Assembly (NCBI GenBank): GCA_905250115.1
Contig: CAJNOI010000032.1
Span: forward strand, 434,001-498,000
Direction of reading: 5' to 3'
DNA: 64,000 nucleotides
Origin: Adineta steineri
Taxonomy: Eukaryota; Rotifera; Eurotatoria; Adinetida; Adinetidae
Part shown: positions 22,876 through 36,300 of the stretch, piece after piece
Numbering within the stretch: position 1 is the stretch's first letter
Layout: every line of letters starts with the position of its first letter
Made by a program: the position numbers and the translations under genes
Notes under the pieces: generated by a model
Databases searched by the model: none
The model's input: only the letters and a program-made list of their open reading frames with translations
What the model was told of the DNA's origin: nothing

Positions 22876-24937
22876 ATGGAACATCATCAACGTTTATTAT
22901 GTTCGTCATCATCAGCGTATTCACCTCGACAAGATTGGCATCAACATCCAACATATTTTCCTCCATCACCACCTACAACAAATCATCATCAGCATTATCG
23001 TAATAATAATTCTTGGATTCGACCATCATCGTAAGTATATTTATTTTACTTCTCAACAATTTTTCTTTCTTTTTTTTCATTTGATTGGTTCATTCAATTG
23101 AATAGAGAAAGAGAAAATAAAAGGCTTCAAGTTTGTATTATAAAGGAGAGAATTTCTTTTTTACATTTCATTTTTAACATAAACAATCTTTTCATAACGC
23201 TTCCTTATCATAAAACAAATATAGAACTTACATCACATACATACACGACAAAGTATTTCGTTTTTCTTTCTCATTTTCTTCTATTCTTAAGATCAACATT
23301 AACAAAAGTCACTCCGAATAGTGACGATAATTCAAATTATTATCATTCTTGGTTACATACTTTACAAACACCATCATCACCTGTTCTAAATTCAACTAAT
23401 CGTCAACGTTATACACCAAGATTTGCATCTATTAAATCTCATTCACCAAATTATTATCCATTAATGCAAGCCAATTTACAAAAAGATACAACATTGACAA
23501 AAATATTTGTCGGAGGTTATTTAAAGACAAAAAAAAAATTAAATTCCATTATAAATATTGTTTTTTAGGTTTACCTTATCATACAACTGATGAAACATTA
23601 CGAGCATTTTTTTCAAAATTTGGTGATATTGAAGAAGCTGTTGTTATCAATGATCGTAGTACAGGAAAATCACGTGGATATGGATTTGTAACAATGGTAC
23701 GAAAAGAGGATGCAGACGAAGCTGTTAAAGATGGAAATCCAACTATTGATGGACGTCGTGCTAATGTTAATTTAGCTTATATGGGTGCAAAAAATCGTGC
23801 AACAACAGTACCACGTAAATTAATAAAAATATTACTTTTTGAATTTCTAATATCTTTTTTTTATTATCTTTCTAGTTGGTTACAGTTTAGTGGCTCGCAT
23901 GCCTACGTATCAATCAACAGCAACTGCTTATCCGTATGTCATTTTAGATTTAGATTCTTTTTCGTTTTATTAATGAGATTGTTCTGTTTGAGATTGAAGC
24001 CATTTGTTTGTTTTTAAACTCAATTATATATATAACTATGATCATATAGGTTTCAGATCGTCCTTGTTTTTTTGATTGAAACGAAATTAAAGTAAAGAGT
24101 GAAAGCATTTTATGCCTATGGCATTTATATGAATAGAACCTAATGTATATAATCGACGAGAGGTGAAAGTTGGATAAACAATTACCACTTTCTTCCTTTT
24201 TACTTCTTCAAATTCGAAAAGAAATTAATGGGACAATGAAGAGCGGCATTCTTTTCTTCCTATCTTTCTCTCTTTCTCTAGGCTAATGCAAAAAGCTGCC
24301 AACGGATGAACAGCAAAGTGAATTAAATGAAAAAAGGTGCTTTTGGGTGTTTTTTTTTCGCGTGCTCTGACCGTGTTTTTATTTTTGTTTTGCCCGTTTG
24401 CATTTTGTTTGCCGTGTGTATATATACATATCTATAAAATCCAACAGAATGTGTAACGATTTATTTCTGATTCTCATTTCCCTCGAAAACATAAAAAAAA
24501 ACAAACACAGATAAAAATGAAATGATCATGATAAAAAGCTCTTTTNNNNNNNNNNAAAAAAAACAAAAACAATTTTCGAAAATAGAAAATTTATTAATTT
24601 TTTTTTCTATTTTATTTTATCTAGGTCAAATCTTATTTATTATCCATTAGCACAACAACCAACTCTTCAACAACCAATTTATTTAACACCAACTAATGGT
24701 GGTACAGGAACAACATGGCCATCAAATCTACTTTCACATGTTAATCTTGCAAATTTATCAACAACATCAGCTACAAATGTTGGAACAACATTAAATCCTG
24801 GTACATCATCTCCACAAACAGTTTATGAAGTTTCACCTGCTTTATTGGAAGCAGCTGGTATTACATCACCATCACCAACCATTGCTGGTACTGCACAATC
24901 AGCTGGACAACAATTATATTGGCCAGGTTATACTTAA
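22876..24937 (+). CDS. RRM RNA-binding protein, RBM24/RBM38 (SEB-4) type
   Basis: Five exons join in phase (22876-23030, 23292-23515, 23569-23814, 23876-23933, 24625-24937) to give 331 aa. A long Ser/His/Pro-rich N-terminal extension of about 110 residues precedes a single RRM. The RRM starts [20 protein letters not shown] (RNP2 IFVGGL), has RGYGFVTM (RNP1), and ends [16 protein letters not shown]. This order and the [11 protein letters not shown] segment are diagnostic of the RBM24/38 group, which binds GU-rich mRNA elements and controls stability and splicing in muscle and germ cells. The C-terminal tail is low-complexity T/S/A/Q/P. The N-terminal extension is absent in vertebrate members, which begin close to the RRM. 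Intron 4 (691 bp) is unusually long here and contains a 10-N gap. Confidence 0.93.
24546..24555. other. Assembly gap (10 N) in RBM24-like intron 4
   Basis: Ten undetermined bases inside the longest intron of the RBM24-like gene. The coding sequence is unaffected. Confidence 0.99.
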
Positions 24938-26761
24938 CTGAAACTATTGTTTTTGTTTTTATCGGTCTGTCAGTTTATCGGATTCATTGTTTTGTTTTCT
25001 TTCGTGTACAATTGAAAAAAAAAAGCCAAAACAAATCTTTTCTCTTTTTGTCGTCGTCATTTGTTTCTTTTTTTTTTTTGTTATTTTTTGTTCTTCTTCT
25101 TCTTCATACATTTCTGAAAGTATTATTAACTTCAGTATTCTTCTTTGTTGTCTTTTATTTCTGACTTGGAAGATTCGTCTCTTTCTCATTTAACATCGTT
25201 TTCTCAACATAACAAAAAACCACAAAACGTATATATAGAAATAAACAAGGTTTAAAAAAAACCGTTTTATGCACATTTATAAGATGAAAAAAATGTGTTA
25301 TAATATGTCAGTATACAAACTTTGTCTTTTCTAATATCATTTACCCTCAAATCACATAATGCACCATCTAATGAATATAATATTATTTGAACAGTTTCTT
25401 GTGTTGATTACTGTTGGCAAGATACTCTGCTTTGAATTTATCTAAGAAAATTAAAAAAACGATGGTCAAATCGATCTCTTAAACATTACTGATTGAAAAA
25501 AATAAATAAATATTTTTCCTAACAGTCATAATAGCGTATCATAGGCAATGAATCATATATTAGAATGATTCATTACAGATATTAATAGCATAATACTGCT
25601 ATAATAAAAGATTCTATATATTACTATTTTTATTTTTATCGTTTTGAATTTTATAAGATTTATTTTATTTCAAGAACTCAGGTCGTATGCGAAGAAGTAC
25701 GATGACATATAAAGCAAAAAAACGATCGTCTGTAGATGACTTCCGTATTGCTTCGTATATCGTTGTACAGTTTTGTATTTCTCTACACAGGACATAAATA
25801 CAACTGAGAAAGTTTCTACAGCCTCTTTATTACATCTAAAAATTTTAGTATAGACGTATGACATGAAGTATATTCTAACTAATTGTTTATTTTTAATAAG
25901 CGTCTGATTAATATACATATTGTAGTGTAAAAATGCATTTGACGTATTCAACGTATCGGAAATAGATTAATATTTCTAGTATATCTTACAAATAATAGTC
26001 TCTTACTGATTTTCCCCAAATTGATCAATGAAGAAATGGCTGTTGATAGTCTTTTTAATAATAACTTTTTCGTATAATAAACTCTAAAGCAAATAAATAT
26101 TTGTCAATAATTTTTCGTTCGAATAAGTCACGCATTTCATAGAAAAAACTGATGTCTAGTCATTTAATGACATATCACACATCATGTGAATAGTTTTAAA
26201 AAGAATCTCCAAGTTAAAATATCATATTATATATTGAACACTTATTCAAAATCTCGCATGGAGTATAGTTTGACGAAAGATGAAACCTATGGATGTTCCC
26301 CCGCGTGTCGTTGCACTAATGTGTTTATTTTATGTATTGATACTTGATGCTACTAAAGAATGTTTTTCTAGCGTGAGTTAGCAAGTTGTAATATAACCAG
26401 TAGTATTATATTTTTACAACAAACATCTATATATTATTAGAAAAAAGAACTTGATTTTATCTATATTGGTATTGATTACTTGTAATTAAGTAAATCATAC
26501 ATAAAAATACCTCGATATGACTGAAACTGTAATATTATTATTTTTTCAAATCAATTCATTTGATCATATAAAACTCATTAGAAAATAGAACTGATTTTAT
26601 AGTTTTTATTATGATAAAACTTCGAGATGATACATAAAATAAATTTTAACATTGTTGATTTGAATTTGATGTTTTTTTAAAAGCAAAAGAAAAAGAAAAG
26701 GGTGTTCAGAATTATAGGTTTAATTATAAGTTGAATTTTGTTGATTTAATAAATATTTTTT
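24938..26761. other. Convergent intergenic region
   Basis: Lies between the 3' ends of the RBM24-like (+) and LIM (-) genes. It starts with T-rich RBM24-like 3' UTR. A 93-codon minus-strand frame at 25670-25951 has no domain and looks like chance. No other gene is seen. Confidence 0.45.
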
Positions 26762-27400
26762 TTAATTGCAATTAGGACAGACAATAGCTGAACCAAGACG
26801 AGTACATGGTTTATCAACTAAACTAAGACCACAACGATTGCATACAAAACAATCATTATGATACGTATTATCTTCATAATATGAAAATGGTTGAACTTTT
26901 TCAATTGTTTTTTTACATTTAACACATTGATGAAGTTGTACCGGTTGATAATCGGCAAATTCTTGTTTACCATCACTATGACATTTTGGACTATAGAAAT
27001 AAAAATAAATCAATAAGAAAAAAGATTTTAAATTTTAATCTTACCATTGTGGATAACCTCGTAGTTCATAAAATTGTTCACCTTCATTTATTAGTGAATT
27101 ACATGACCAACAACAAAAACATTCTGGATGATATTCTTGTCCTTTGTATAATTTATATCGTATACCTGATTCAATTGTATTTCCACAACGTTTGCAACGT
27201 GTTGATACACGTTTATGACATTGTTCACATGTAAAACCTTCTAATGTTGGATAAAAATTACCACTTAGTGGACTACGACATTTAGCACATTTAAGACAAT
27301 TTTGATGATAAGTTTTATTATTAAATATTGTACGTGCTTCTGTTCGACCAAAACTTTTACCACATGTGGCACAACGATCACAAAAATGCGGTGTTGTCAT
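26762..27400 (-). CDS. Three-LIM-domain protein (FHL-like)
   Basis: Two exons (27400-27045, 26990-26762) join in phase to give 194 aa. Three complete LIM double zinc fingers are visible: LIM1 starts CATCGKSF (about residue 11) and ends CEQC; LIM2 starts CKRCGNTI and ends WCPKC across the intron; LIM3 starts CVKCKKTIEK and ends CPNC at the C-terminus. Each keeps the YHxxCF/L.C..C core (TYHQNC, EYHPEC, TYHNDC). The N-terminus has an extra CDRC pair immediately before LIM1, compatible with the half-LIM seen in four-and-a-half-LIM proteins. No other domain is present, so it is likely a scaffold for actin-cytoskeletal or transcription-factor partners. It is shorter than vertebrate FHL proteins (about 280 aa, four and a half LIMs). 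Confidence 0.9.
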
Positions 27401-30400
27401 ATTTTTCTATTCAGTAATATCCTAAACTATTCGATATTGTATTAATATGTACGACTGTAATGGCTTCTACAATATTCTATATATATATATATAATAAGAC
27501 AACGCGGTAGGTAGGCGTAGAACAAGAATAAGTTATCCTTATAGAAAGAGGAAGGAGATAGCAAAGAAAAAAACTTGCTAGTTATATTTTGTTAACGTTA
27601 TTTTTGTTGTTTATGACCCATCGCATATCTTTGGGAGAAAAGAAAGAAATATTTTTCTCGAACCAACCAGATATAGTTTGCCTTCCTATTATAGATATAT
27701 TTATGATGCCAAATACAAAATACATCAGTACATAACAAAAGAAGAACAAGAGCATCTTTCTTTCTTTCTTTCTTTCTATACTACTTATTAATTGTATAAA
27801 GAAAATGTACTGTATATTTGCTCATTGAGAGATGAAGAAAAAGATCCTAATAATATATTGAACATATTGTCACGGAAGACATTAAATAAATATAACTTAA
27901 GAAATATTCCGAATGATAATTACGTAATAGGTTAGATATTAGTATTTACAAAATTCTGTTTTCATCAACAGAGAAAAATATTTTTATATATAATATTATA
28001 CAGAATCTTTGAGTAGTATGTTAAATAAAAAGCTTTACACAAAGCATAGAAGTTCAGCATCCATAATGTTCTGAATTTATATTATTAAAAAGATGGGATT
28101 GCAAACAACAAAGAAGTTTAAATTTACTATCGATAATACAATACAATTTATTAAAATATAACCATTATTTTTCAATTTCTGTCTGAACTATTGATATGAT
28201 AGGAAGATACACATTCTGGTGTATCCTTAAAAAATATCGTTTTTTCTGGCAAAATTCTAATCTTACATTTTCGAATGTGACTAAATATTGAAGAACCAAA
28301 CATGTTCACTTCTCGCACAAATGTATGCACAATGAGTTCATGATCATAAAGGTATCGACAGATTTAAGTTTTCTCACAAATTACTCGATTCATAAGCTGT
28401 TCTAGCAGTTTTTTTATTTGTTCCTGAGTTACTATAATTTTTTATCGAGAATCAAGAACTGTCAGTCGATGTGAAATTCAATTCTACAGCTAGTTTTGTG
28501 CAAAAACTCGAATCTGATGATCATTTTACTTTCATAAACAGACAAGTGACGTTCGTCGCTTCGACTGAGCAGGATAAAAGCATCTTCTTGTGAGAATAAA
28601 CCAGGACCAATTTGTCAATTCTATCTTTGAATTGTAAAGCAAATTACTCCTCTTAAATTATTCAAGTGTCAAAAACTATGTTGTCATTTTTAAATTAATA
28701 TATCATATAAAATATTAATTTAATGAATTATGTTGAATGCAGATTGGTTTATCAATCGATAAACATAGAATTGTTAATCTTAGATTAAATCGTATTCGTT
28801 TTAATGGAAATATTCTTCAACAATTATAAGAAAATTCTATTCGAATTCTACATTATTTTCGGTAAGTCTAACATTTTTTAATTGAAGATTCTTTGGTTTG
28901 CTCTCATCTGATGTATATATACATGAACCTGATGTTTTAGAGCCAATTCATACATCTGTTACAACTTTATATGGTATAAAAAAAAGATTTCTTTACTTTT
29001 GAATTTAATCATCATATTATATATGTAATTATAGATGTGTATGGAGAAAAGATTTAGAGTGAATTAGAACTTATTCTTTGTGATCGTTTCGCTGGACATA
29101 TCATGAGAACAATTCTTGAATAACAACAACTTCCCTCAATATCGGGTATGCTAAGGTGTTTTTTTTAATCATTTATTCTAATAATTTTGTTTTTATTTTT
29201 TCATTGAAAAAATGTTTACTAGATTCATCTGTAGAAATATACGAACTATCAAACTAGAACATACGACATTACTGATTACACTTTTTGATAATCAAGATGA
29301 AGTAAAATCAAAATACAACATACAACATACAAACATTTGTTTTTTCTATCATATTTAGTCTAATACACCAAAAGAAACTTGGTCAATTTTTACTTAATTA
29401 TCGTTATTCAATTCAACCATCAAATAATCATGATTGACTTCATACATATAAACAATTTCTTATCAATAGTCATTCAACTCGACAAGATATTTTATATCAA
29501 TATATCATTGAATTATTTAAATAACACGATTATATTAATTTGATTGATAATATAAAACAATAGTCGATACAAGAATTTTCAATAAATATATGCGATTTTG
29601 TAATAGAATGGTTTGATATCTAAAGATCATTTTTCACATTTTCTTCAACAATGACAAGAACAATAGAAATTAAGTCAATATAGAATGATAAACGACAAAC
29701 TTATTGAATATGGTTTTCAATCTGGTTTATTCTATACATAAAGATCTTGCTTTTGTTTTGATTTGAAATCTGAGTTTATTTTTCTTGATTTTCTATTTTG
29801 ATATCGCGCATAATTAGTTAACTTATGATAAAAGTATATGTTAAACAATTCAAGTTTTCATATGAAGAAAATCTTATTACAGCATTTGAAGTGATACGAA
29901 ATACAGTGGCTTGAGACTTATTTGAATTTTGTTACTGAGTATTTTTTCAATATTCACATCTACTTTATGAGTGTATGGATCGTGATGATTTTGAGAATGC
30001 AGAGTTACACATAAGCGATTGAAATATGACATGAAAATATGGAAATCAAACCTATATCATATTCGTTTTCTAACAGTAAATATGAAATTTAGTTTGCTTA
30101 AAGTAAACTTTCATTCTTTTGCATTTGAAGATAACTAAGAAAAAAATAAAGAGAAAATTTACACAATAATCTTTTCTAACATATGTTATACATCTGAAAT
30201 CAGGGAAATAATTGAACAAATAATCATTACTATTCTTTAGAAATATATTCGTCAATATTTACAAGATTTTTTCATTCAGAAATGTATTAATAACTATTTT
30301 TGATAAATTCTGAATATTTTAAACTTCTGATTTCAACACAATCGACAAAAAGTTTTCAAAAATACGTGTAAAATTAGAAAGCTCATCATTGTATGTGTCA

Positions 30401-32636
30401 TTAATATTAAAATCATTTTTGTGATACGTGCAATTGTTAAAAAAATGAATTTTGAAAGAAAGTCATTATAATACATGTATTAATCAAAATAAATATTTTA
30501 ATTAGAAAAAATATTATTTATAAGATGCACTAGGTCTCATTACTGACACCAAATTTTTTATATAAAGAAGTATGCTTTAGATAGAAATATTTTTATTTTA
30601 TTCAATTTATGAAAACAGTGACTTTTTTATTTTTTAACAAGTCACTGCTAAACCTATTTTTCTTTCATATAAAACAACCCTATATCATTCATTTTGTTGT
30701 TTTTTAACAACAGAGTCTAAATATATCCCGATTGATAACACTAAAGTTAAAAAGTAGAGTGTACACATCAATACATCTTTTTTTTTATTTTAAACTTTGA
30801 AAATTTTACGAAAGGTGCTCAAAAGATATTTATATTGCACAAATTATTTCACAACGATATAATGCAATCATACATTTTTAATTTCTCATAAATAACTCGT
30901 ACAATGTTAAAAATTCGTATAAATAATGTATTAGTTTAATAAAAATATTGTATATATATAAATGGTCATAAAATAAAATATATCTTAGATTTCTAGTGAT
31001 ATAAAATTTAAAAGAAATATTGATACTAATAGAATATTCACTATACTAAAATAGATACTTTTCTTATATGATTTAATACAATTTCCAAATAAAAAATATA
31101 CTTGACCTTTGATATATTGAAACTAAAAATACAAAAAAGTGCTGGATATTCAATTATTGACAACAAAAGATGAAAGTACGAATATAATAAAAAAAATAAT
31201 AAATCATTCAAACTGATATAATATGAAAAGAAGCAAATAAAATGTCAAACAAAAGAAAAAAAAGATTAATGTCTTTTTGGAGTGTGTAGAATAAAATATG
31301 TATTCGGAAGAAAAAAATCTATACAAATATTTCATTTGATTTTGCAATAATGAAATATTGATTGTATTTAAATTATTAAAATCTATTTCTTTACTTGTAT
31401 TTTAAGTGAACTTGAAAGAAATAAAAATTAAAGGTGAATAGAATATATTTATTCATTATTTATAATTATATGTACAATTTCTTTTTAATATATATATGCA
31501 GTTAATAATAATACTATAGAATATCTCATATTTGTGTGTGGATTCACATCTCTTAGATACGATACGATACGATTTTCATTTGACAACCAAGTTTCGGTTC
31601 ACATTTTCAATGGTTTTCGTTAATCTTTTCTTGAAAAATATACTTATTTTTAAAAAAATCCGAAAAATCTTTTCCATTTTTTCTTGATCTATACTTTTTT
31701 TGTCTTTTGTTTAAGATTTCTCGGATCGATTCTGCTCAGTATATTAATACTTTTTTTTGTTAGAAAGAGTCTATTAAGATGCAGAGTACCATAGAATTAT
31801 CTTTTTTTAGGTAAGCCTTATATTCTCTTGAATATGCAGACATTTATATACAAAGACACTCATCATCAATACGTATTTTGAGTCATTGAATCTGTGATAT
31901 CTTCTCTTTATTAAATCAAGTACGTATTATTGGATAAATCTATTATTTTCGATCATCTAAAATAAAATAAAACAGAATCATTGTGATGATTTCAGGCTCA
32001 GCATATATGTATTTTCTTTCTCGTAGAGAAGAGTGCAGTGAATACAAGTTATCTTATTGATTGCTTGTGTGTCTACACCTTACTTATTCGTCGAAGAATT
32101 CGGTGAAGAGATAAAGGAACTTTTTTTTATAAGGGTTGACCCAAGGGTAATTAGACTCGAGGAACTTGAATCTGATGTTAATTTTTTGAAATTTCTTTTT
32201 TTGATCAATTTTTTCATATAATGGACTACTTTTTTTCTACAAAACAGTTTCTTTTTATATGGGTTGTTCGAAAGGTAATCGTGGCCGATGAATTCGAATC
32301 TGAGATCATTTCCTACATATTGAGTTAACAGGGACCTAAATAGCAGTGTAGAACTCGATTTCTACGAGAAAGAGTTGAACGAGTTTCTAGACGAGCGTTA
32401 TTTGTATTTTTATTCTTTGAAAGAAATCGCCTGCTTATTGAATATTTCTCGTGCCTCATACAATACACGAAACATTCAATAACCCATTACAGAAAAATGC
32501 CACTTAATACCACTACTAATTAAGAGTATTCGATCAAAGTATAAACTACTAAAATAAAATACCGAAAGTAAGACAAATTTCAAAGTGCAAATAGAGAAAA
32601 GAGCGCAAACCTTTTTTTGGCTTGGCACAATCATGT
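27401..32636. other. Long gene-poor region
   Basis: A TTTC microsatellite occurs near 27758-27777. A decayed coding-like stretch is listed separately (28740-29640). Otherwise the region is AT-rich without convincing ORFs, RNA genes or mobile-element proteins. The frames at 30070-30255 and 32476-32661 look random. Confidence 0.4.
28740..29640 (+). pseudogene. Decayed protein-coding remnant, family not recognised
   Basis: Successive short coding-like blocks are separated by intron-sized gaps with splice-like borders, and are interrupted by stops and frame changes. Examples are SSDVYIHEPDVLEPIHTSVT (about 28905), ILCDRFAGHIMRTILE (about 29075) and KKLGQFLLNYRYSIQPSNN (about 29370). The blocks have normal protein composition, unlike the flanking AT-rich DNA. 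The family could not be identified. Confidence 0.35.
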
Positions 32637-32888
32637 GATGCGGTATTAAATCAAAGTCCACTAAGATTATAAGCTACAGTAAGAAAACAAAATGCAACAA
32701 GATCACAAGATGCAATAATAAATCGAAACTCAATAAGATCATGTGATGCAGTTATAAATCAAAGTCCACTAAGATTAGAAGCTACAGTATTGAAACAAAA
32801 TGTAAAAAGATAACAAGAAATAATAATAAATCAAAATTCAATAAGATCACAAGATGCAGTAATAAATCAAAATGCAAAAAGATGATAA
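32637..32888 (+). repeat. 36-bp minisatellite, about seven copies
   Basis: Seven consecutive 36-bp units begin ATGCGGTATTAAATC or similar, with a clearer 108-bp (3 x 36) higher-order period: CATGTGATGC recurs at 32632 and 32740. One frame reads as degenerate 12-residue repeats of the type DAVINQNxxRxQ with occasional stops. It ends about 6 bp before the heat-shock element. Confidence 0.8.
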
Positions 32889-32894
32889 CATTTG

Positions 32895-32907
32895 TTCTCG
32901 AAGGTTC
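32895..32907 (+). promoter_or_regulatory. Perfect three-unit heat-shock element (HSF site)
   Basis: TTCtcGAAggTTC matches the nTTCnnGAAnnTTCn consensus at all nine defined bases. It lies 23 bp upstream of a TATA box, as in heat-shock promoters. Confidence 0.65.
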
Positions 32908-32930
32908 CTTCTTGCTCAGCCGTCATAGTG

Positions 32931-32939
32931 TATATAAAG
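32931..32939 (+). promoter_or_regulatory. TATA box
   Basis: TATATAAAG lies about 90 bp upstream of the ATG at 33029. Transcription would be expected to start near 32960, leaving an A/C-rich leader of about 70 nt. Confidence 0.65.
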
Positions 32940-33028
32940 CACCAGCACGACTGCAAAATCATACCACTTTTACACTTTCTCAAACTAATCGCGGACTCAA
33001 ACCTCAAACGTTGAAGCAGTAATAAACT

Positions 33029-33352
33029 ATGATACGCAATATCAAGCAAAATGTTTTGGCAGTCCTATTGGTTTTAATGGCAACGAGCTGCATGGCACAG
33101 GTAGACCAGAAGAAAATGGTAATGGGAATCAATCAACGTGTGAAACCCATTGGTGATCTTCAATATTTGGCTAATGAACGTACAGTTTTTTCATTTTCAG
33201 TGAGATTTCATCGTGTAGTACAATATCTAAATGGTATAAAATTAACATCACAGTATTCAAATGGAATCCTGCACTTTCAGATTGTTCAGAGTATTCATTT
33301 ACAATGCTATCCCCATGCAAATGACTACCTCATGAGATCGATTTCAGAGTAA
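33029..33352 (+). CDS. Short secreted-peptide ORF at the head of the satellite array
   Basis: The ORF starts MIRNIKQNVLAVLLVLMATS, a textbook signal peptide, and stays open for 107 codons. Beyond about residue 30 it has no domain and runs into the first recognisable 93-bp repeats. Two good phase-0 donors lie early: CAG|GTAGAC (after 33100) and ATG|GTAATG (after 33118). Either could splice to the acceptor at 41184-41185, whose exon is open in phase 0. The mature product could therefore be a short secreted peptide, or the ORF may be incidental in a long non-coding transcript. Promoter elements directly upstream support transcription from here. No homologue is recognised. Confidence 0.4.
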   Translation: MIRNIKQNVLAVLLVLMATSCMAQVDQKKMVMGINQRVKPIGDLQYLANERTVFSFSVRFHRVVQYLNGIKLTSQYSNGILHFQIVQSIHLQCYPHANDYLMRSISE

Positions 33353-36300
33353 AAAAGATATTTGTAAAGTACCTTACTCCTCATGGATATTCCTTTTCAA
33401 TGTCATCAACGTCCACCTTAGTACTTTTTGAACTTCATTTCATTGTAATAGAAGTAGTTGTCAATTACCATGCTGAGAAGCATTCATGCTCGTCATAGTC
33501 GCGGTCTACAATAGAACTAGAAGAAATTGGTGCCAGAGCAAGCAAAGTTTTTGGCAATTACCGTCTTCACAGATGTTCATTTCCGATGTGATCGGGATCT
33601 ATATCAGTTACTGCGGGACTTGGGTTCAGAGTAAGTAAAGTATTTGCCAATTATCGTACTCACAGATATTCGTTTCCAATGTGATCAACATCTATCTTAG
33701 TACCTTTCGGATCTCATTTTACTGTGATGGCAGTAGTTATCGATTACCATACTGCTATTGGGAACTATTCATGCTCGTCGTAGTCGCAGCCTATAACAGT
33801 GCCTGAAGAAGTTGGTATCAGAGCAAGTAAAGTATTTGCCAATTATTGTAATCATAGACATTCGTTTTCAATGTGATCATCGTCCATCCTAATACCTTTC
33901 AGACCTCATTTTACTGTGATGACAGTAGGTGTCGATTGTCATGCTGAAAAGTCTTCATGTCTACCGTAGTCACAATGTATAACAATATCTACAAGACTTG
34001 ACTTCAGAGTGAGCAAAGTATTTGGCAACTATCGTCTTAAGCACTGTTTCATTTCCATGGCATCGTTATATATAAGACTACTTCGTAATGTTACATTCGA
34101 ATAGTGGAGAGTATTCGAAAATTATTGTTTTAGTTTAAGCTATTCGTTTGGAATGTATTTTTCAACTATAATAGTACTTCTGGAATCTACTCTTAAAGTG
34201 TTTTAAATATATGAAACTCTGTTTTGTTACAATTATCCATTGGTTGCATATACAGTGAACCTAAGAAGAATTTAAAATTGTTTTCTTCGATAGGTCAACA
34301 TTTTTGAATCGAAGCCTCTTTCTGTAAACTATTGAATTACAGCATCATCGACGTTCGTATCCGCATCTCGTGCCGTTTGCTTTATAGTGACAAGAGTATC
34401 TGACCACTGCCGTGGTTGATACTGTTCATTTCCTATCTAATTTATGATCTTATCCGACATTATGGAGATTGGTTTCAGAGAGGGCGAAGTATTTGACAAT
34501 CACTATCGTGGTGAAAACTATTCGTTTGTGATATGTTCTTAATGTATATAAGTATCTCGAGAGGTTGGCCATAAATTACTTAAAATACTCGAAAGTAAAT
34601 TTTGTTAGAATTATCCATATCCTACACGTTCGTGAGTTATGTATTGAACTGGATTTCCTTTTGTAGAAGCCGGTAAAAATATTTGAAAAGTATCTTAATG
34701 TTACTGAGAAACATTCATGTTTGTCGCAGTCGCGATCTACAGTAGTGCTAAAGAAAATTAAATTTAGAATAAGTAAAGTATTTGTCAATTATCGTTCTCA
34801 TAGGTATTCGTTTCTAATGTGATCAATGTCCATCGTAGTATCTTTCGAACCTCATTTTACTGTGATAAAAGTAGTTGTTAATTACTATGCTAAGAAGCAT
34901 TCATGTCCGTTCTAGTCGCAGTCTATAACAGTACCTGAAGTAGTTGATATCAGGGCAAGCAAAATATTTGCCAATTACCGTGCTCACACGTGTTTGTTTC
35001 CGATGTGATCAACTTTCATCTTAGTACTTTTCGAACTTTATTTTACTGTGATAAAAGTAGTTGTCAATTACTATGCTAAGAAGCATTCATGTCCGTTGTA
35101 ATCGCAGTCTATAGCAGTACCTGAAGAAGTTGGTGGCAGAGCAAGCAAAATATTTGCCAATTACTGTGCTCACAGATGTTTGTTTCCAATGTGATCAACG
35201 TCCATCTTAGTACTTTTCGAATCTCATTTTACTGTGATAAAAGTAGTTGTCGATTATCATCTTTAAAACTATTCTTGTTCGTCGTAGTCGCGGCTTACAA
35301 CAGAATTTGAGAGAATTTCTTTCAGCGTAAGCAAAGTATTTGCCAATTATCGTACTTACAGATATTCGTTTCCAATGTGATCAACATCTATCTTAGTACC
35401 TCTTGGATCCCATTTCACTATGATGGGAGTAGTTGTCGATTACCATGCTGTGAAGTATTCTTGTTCGCCGTAGTCGCGATGTATAACAGTATCTGTGAGA
35501 CTTGGCTTCGGAATGTGTAAAATATTTAGCAATTATCATGCTGTTTAACAGTATTCATTTTCCATGTGGTCGGACTACACAATTCTATCTGTCAAAACAA
35601 TCTTCACAGTGCAAAAAGTATTCCATAATCACCATAGTTGTTTCAATTATCCATTTGTTGCGTATGCAGTGAGCCTAAGAAGAATTCAAAATTCTTTTCT
35701 CCGATAAAATAGCGTATTTGAATTGAAACGTATTGAGGCTTACATCTATTCATTTCTTACATGCTCATCTATCAAGTAATTCACTTCAGGTCTTTCCATC
35801 AATCTGATGCATATACTTGAAAACAATCATGGTATTACTTATTGACTTACAATCTCATCAGCGTTTATATGTATACTCCGTGACTTTTGTTTGACAGTGA
35901 CAGGAGTATTTGATCATGAGCATGGTTGAAACTGTTCATGTTAGACCTAATTCGCGATCTTATCAGAAACTATGAAGATTGATTTCAGAAAGAGCAAACT
36001 ATATAATACATACCTTACTTAGAACTATCCGATTGCCATGTTGGTAGGATCTACATAGATGGTAATGAAAACTGTGTTTAGAGAATAAAATATTTGCTAC
36101 GTATTTTACTACAACTACTACTACTTCAAGTTATTCATTTGTAATATGACTCAAGCGGACCGTGGATACAATCTCGTTAGGTTTTCTAGTGAGCAAAGTA
36201 TTTAAACCGAGTTCTACTTATGTTTATTCATTTGTGATATCAATAGAGTTCTTACAAGTACCTGTAGAAATAAGTTTTAGAGCTTGCAAGGCATTTGATA

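Noticed and set aside
24919-25193. ORFs on both strands downstream of the RBM24-like stop
   Set aside because: Translations of the T-rich 3' UTR, low-complexity in all frames.
25670-25951. 93-codon minus-strand ORF
   Set aside because: No domain, and composition like the surrounding AT-rich DNA. It lies between convergent genes.
32087-32102. Additional heat-shock-element-like TTCGTCGAAGAATTC
   Set aside because: The spacing between TTC and GAA units is 3 or 0 rather than 2, so it does not fit the HSF consensus.
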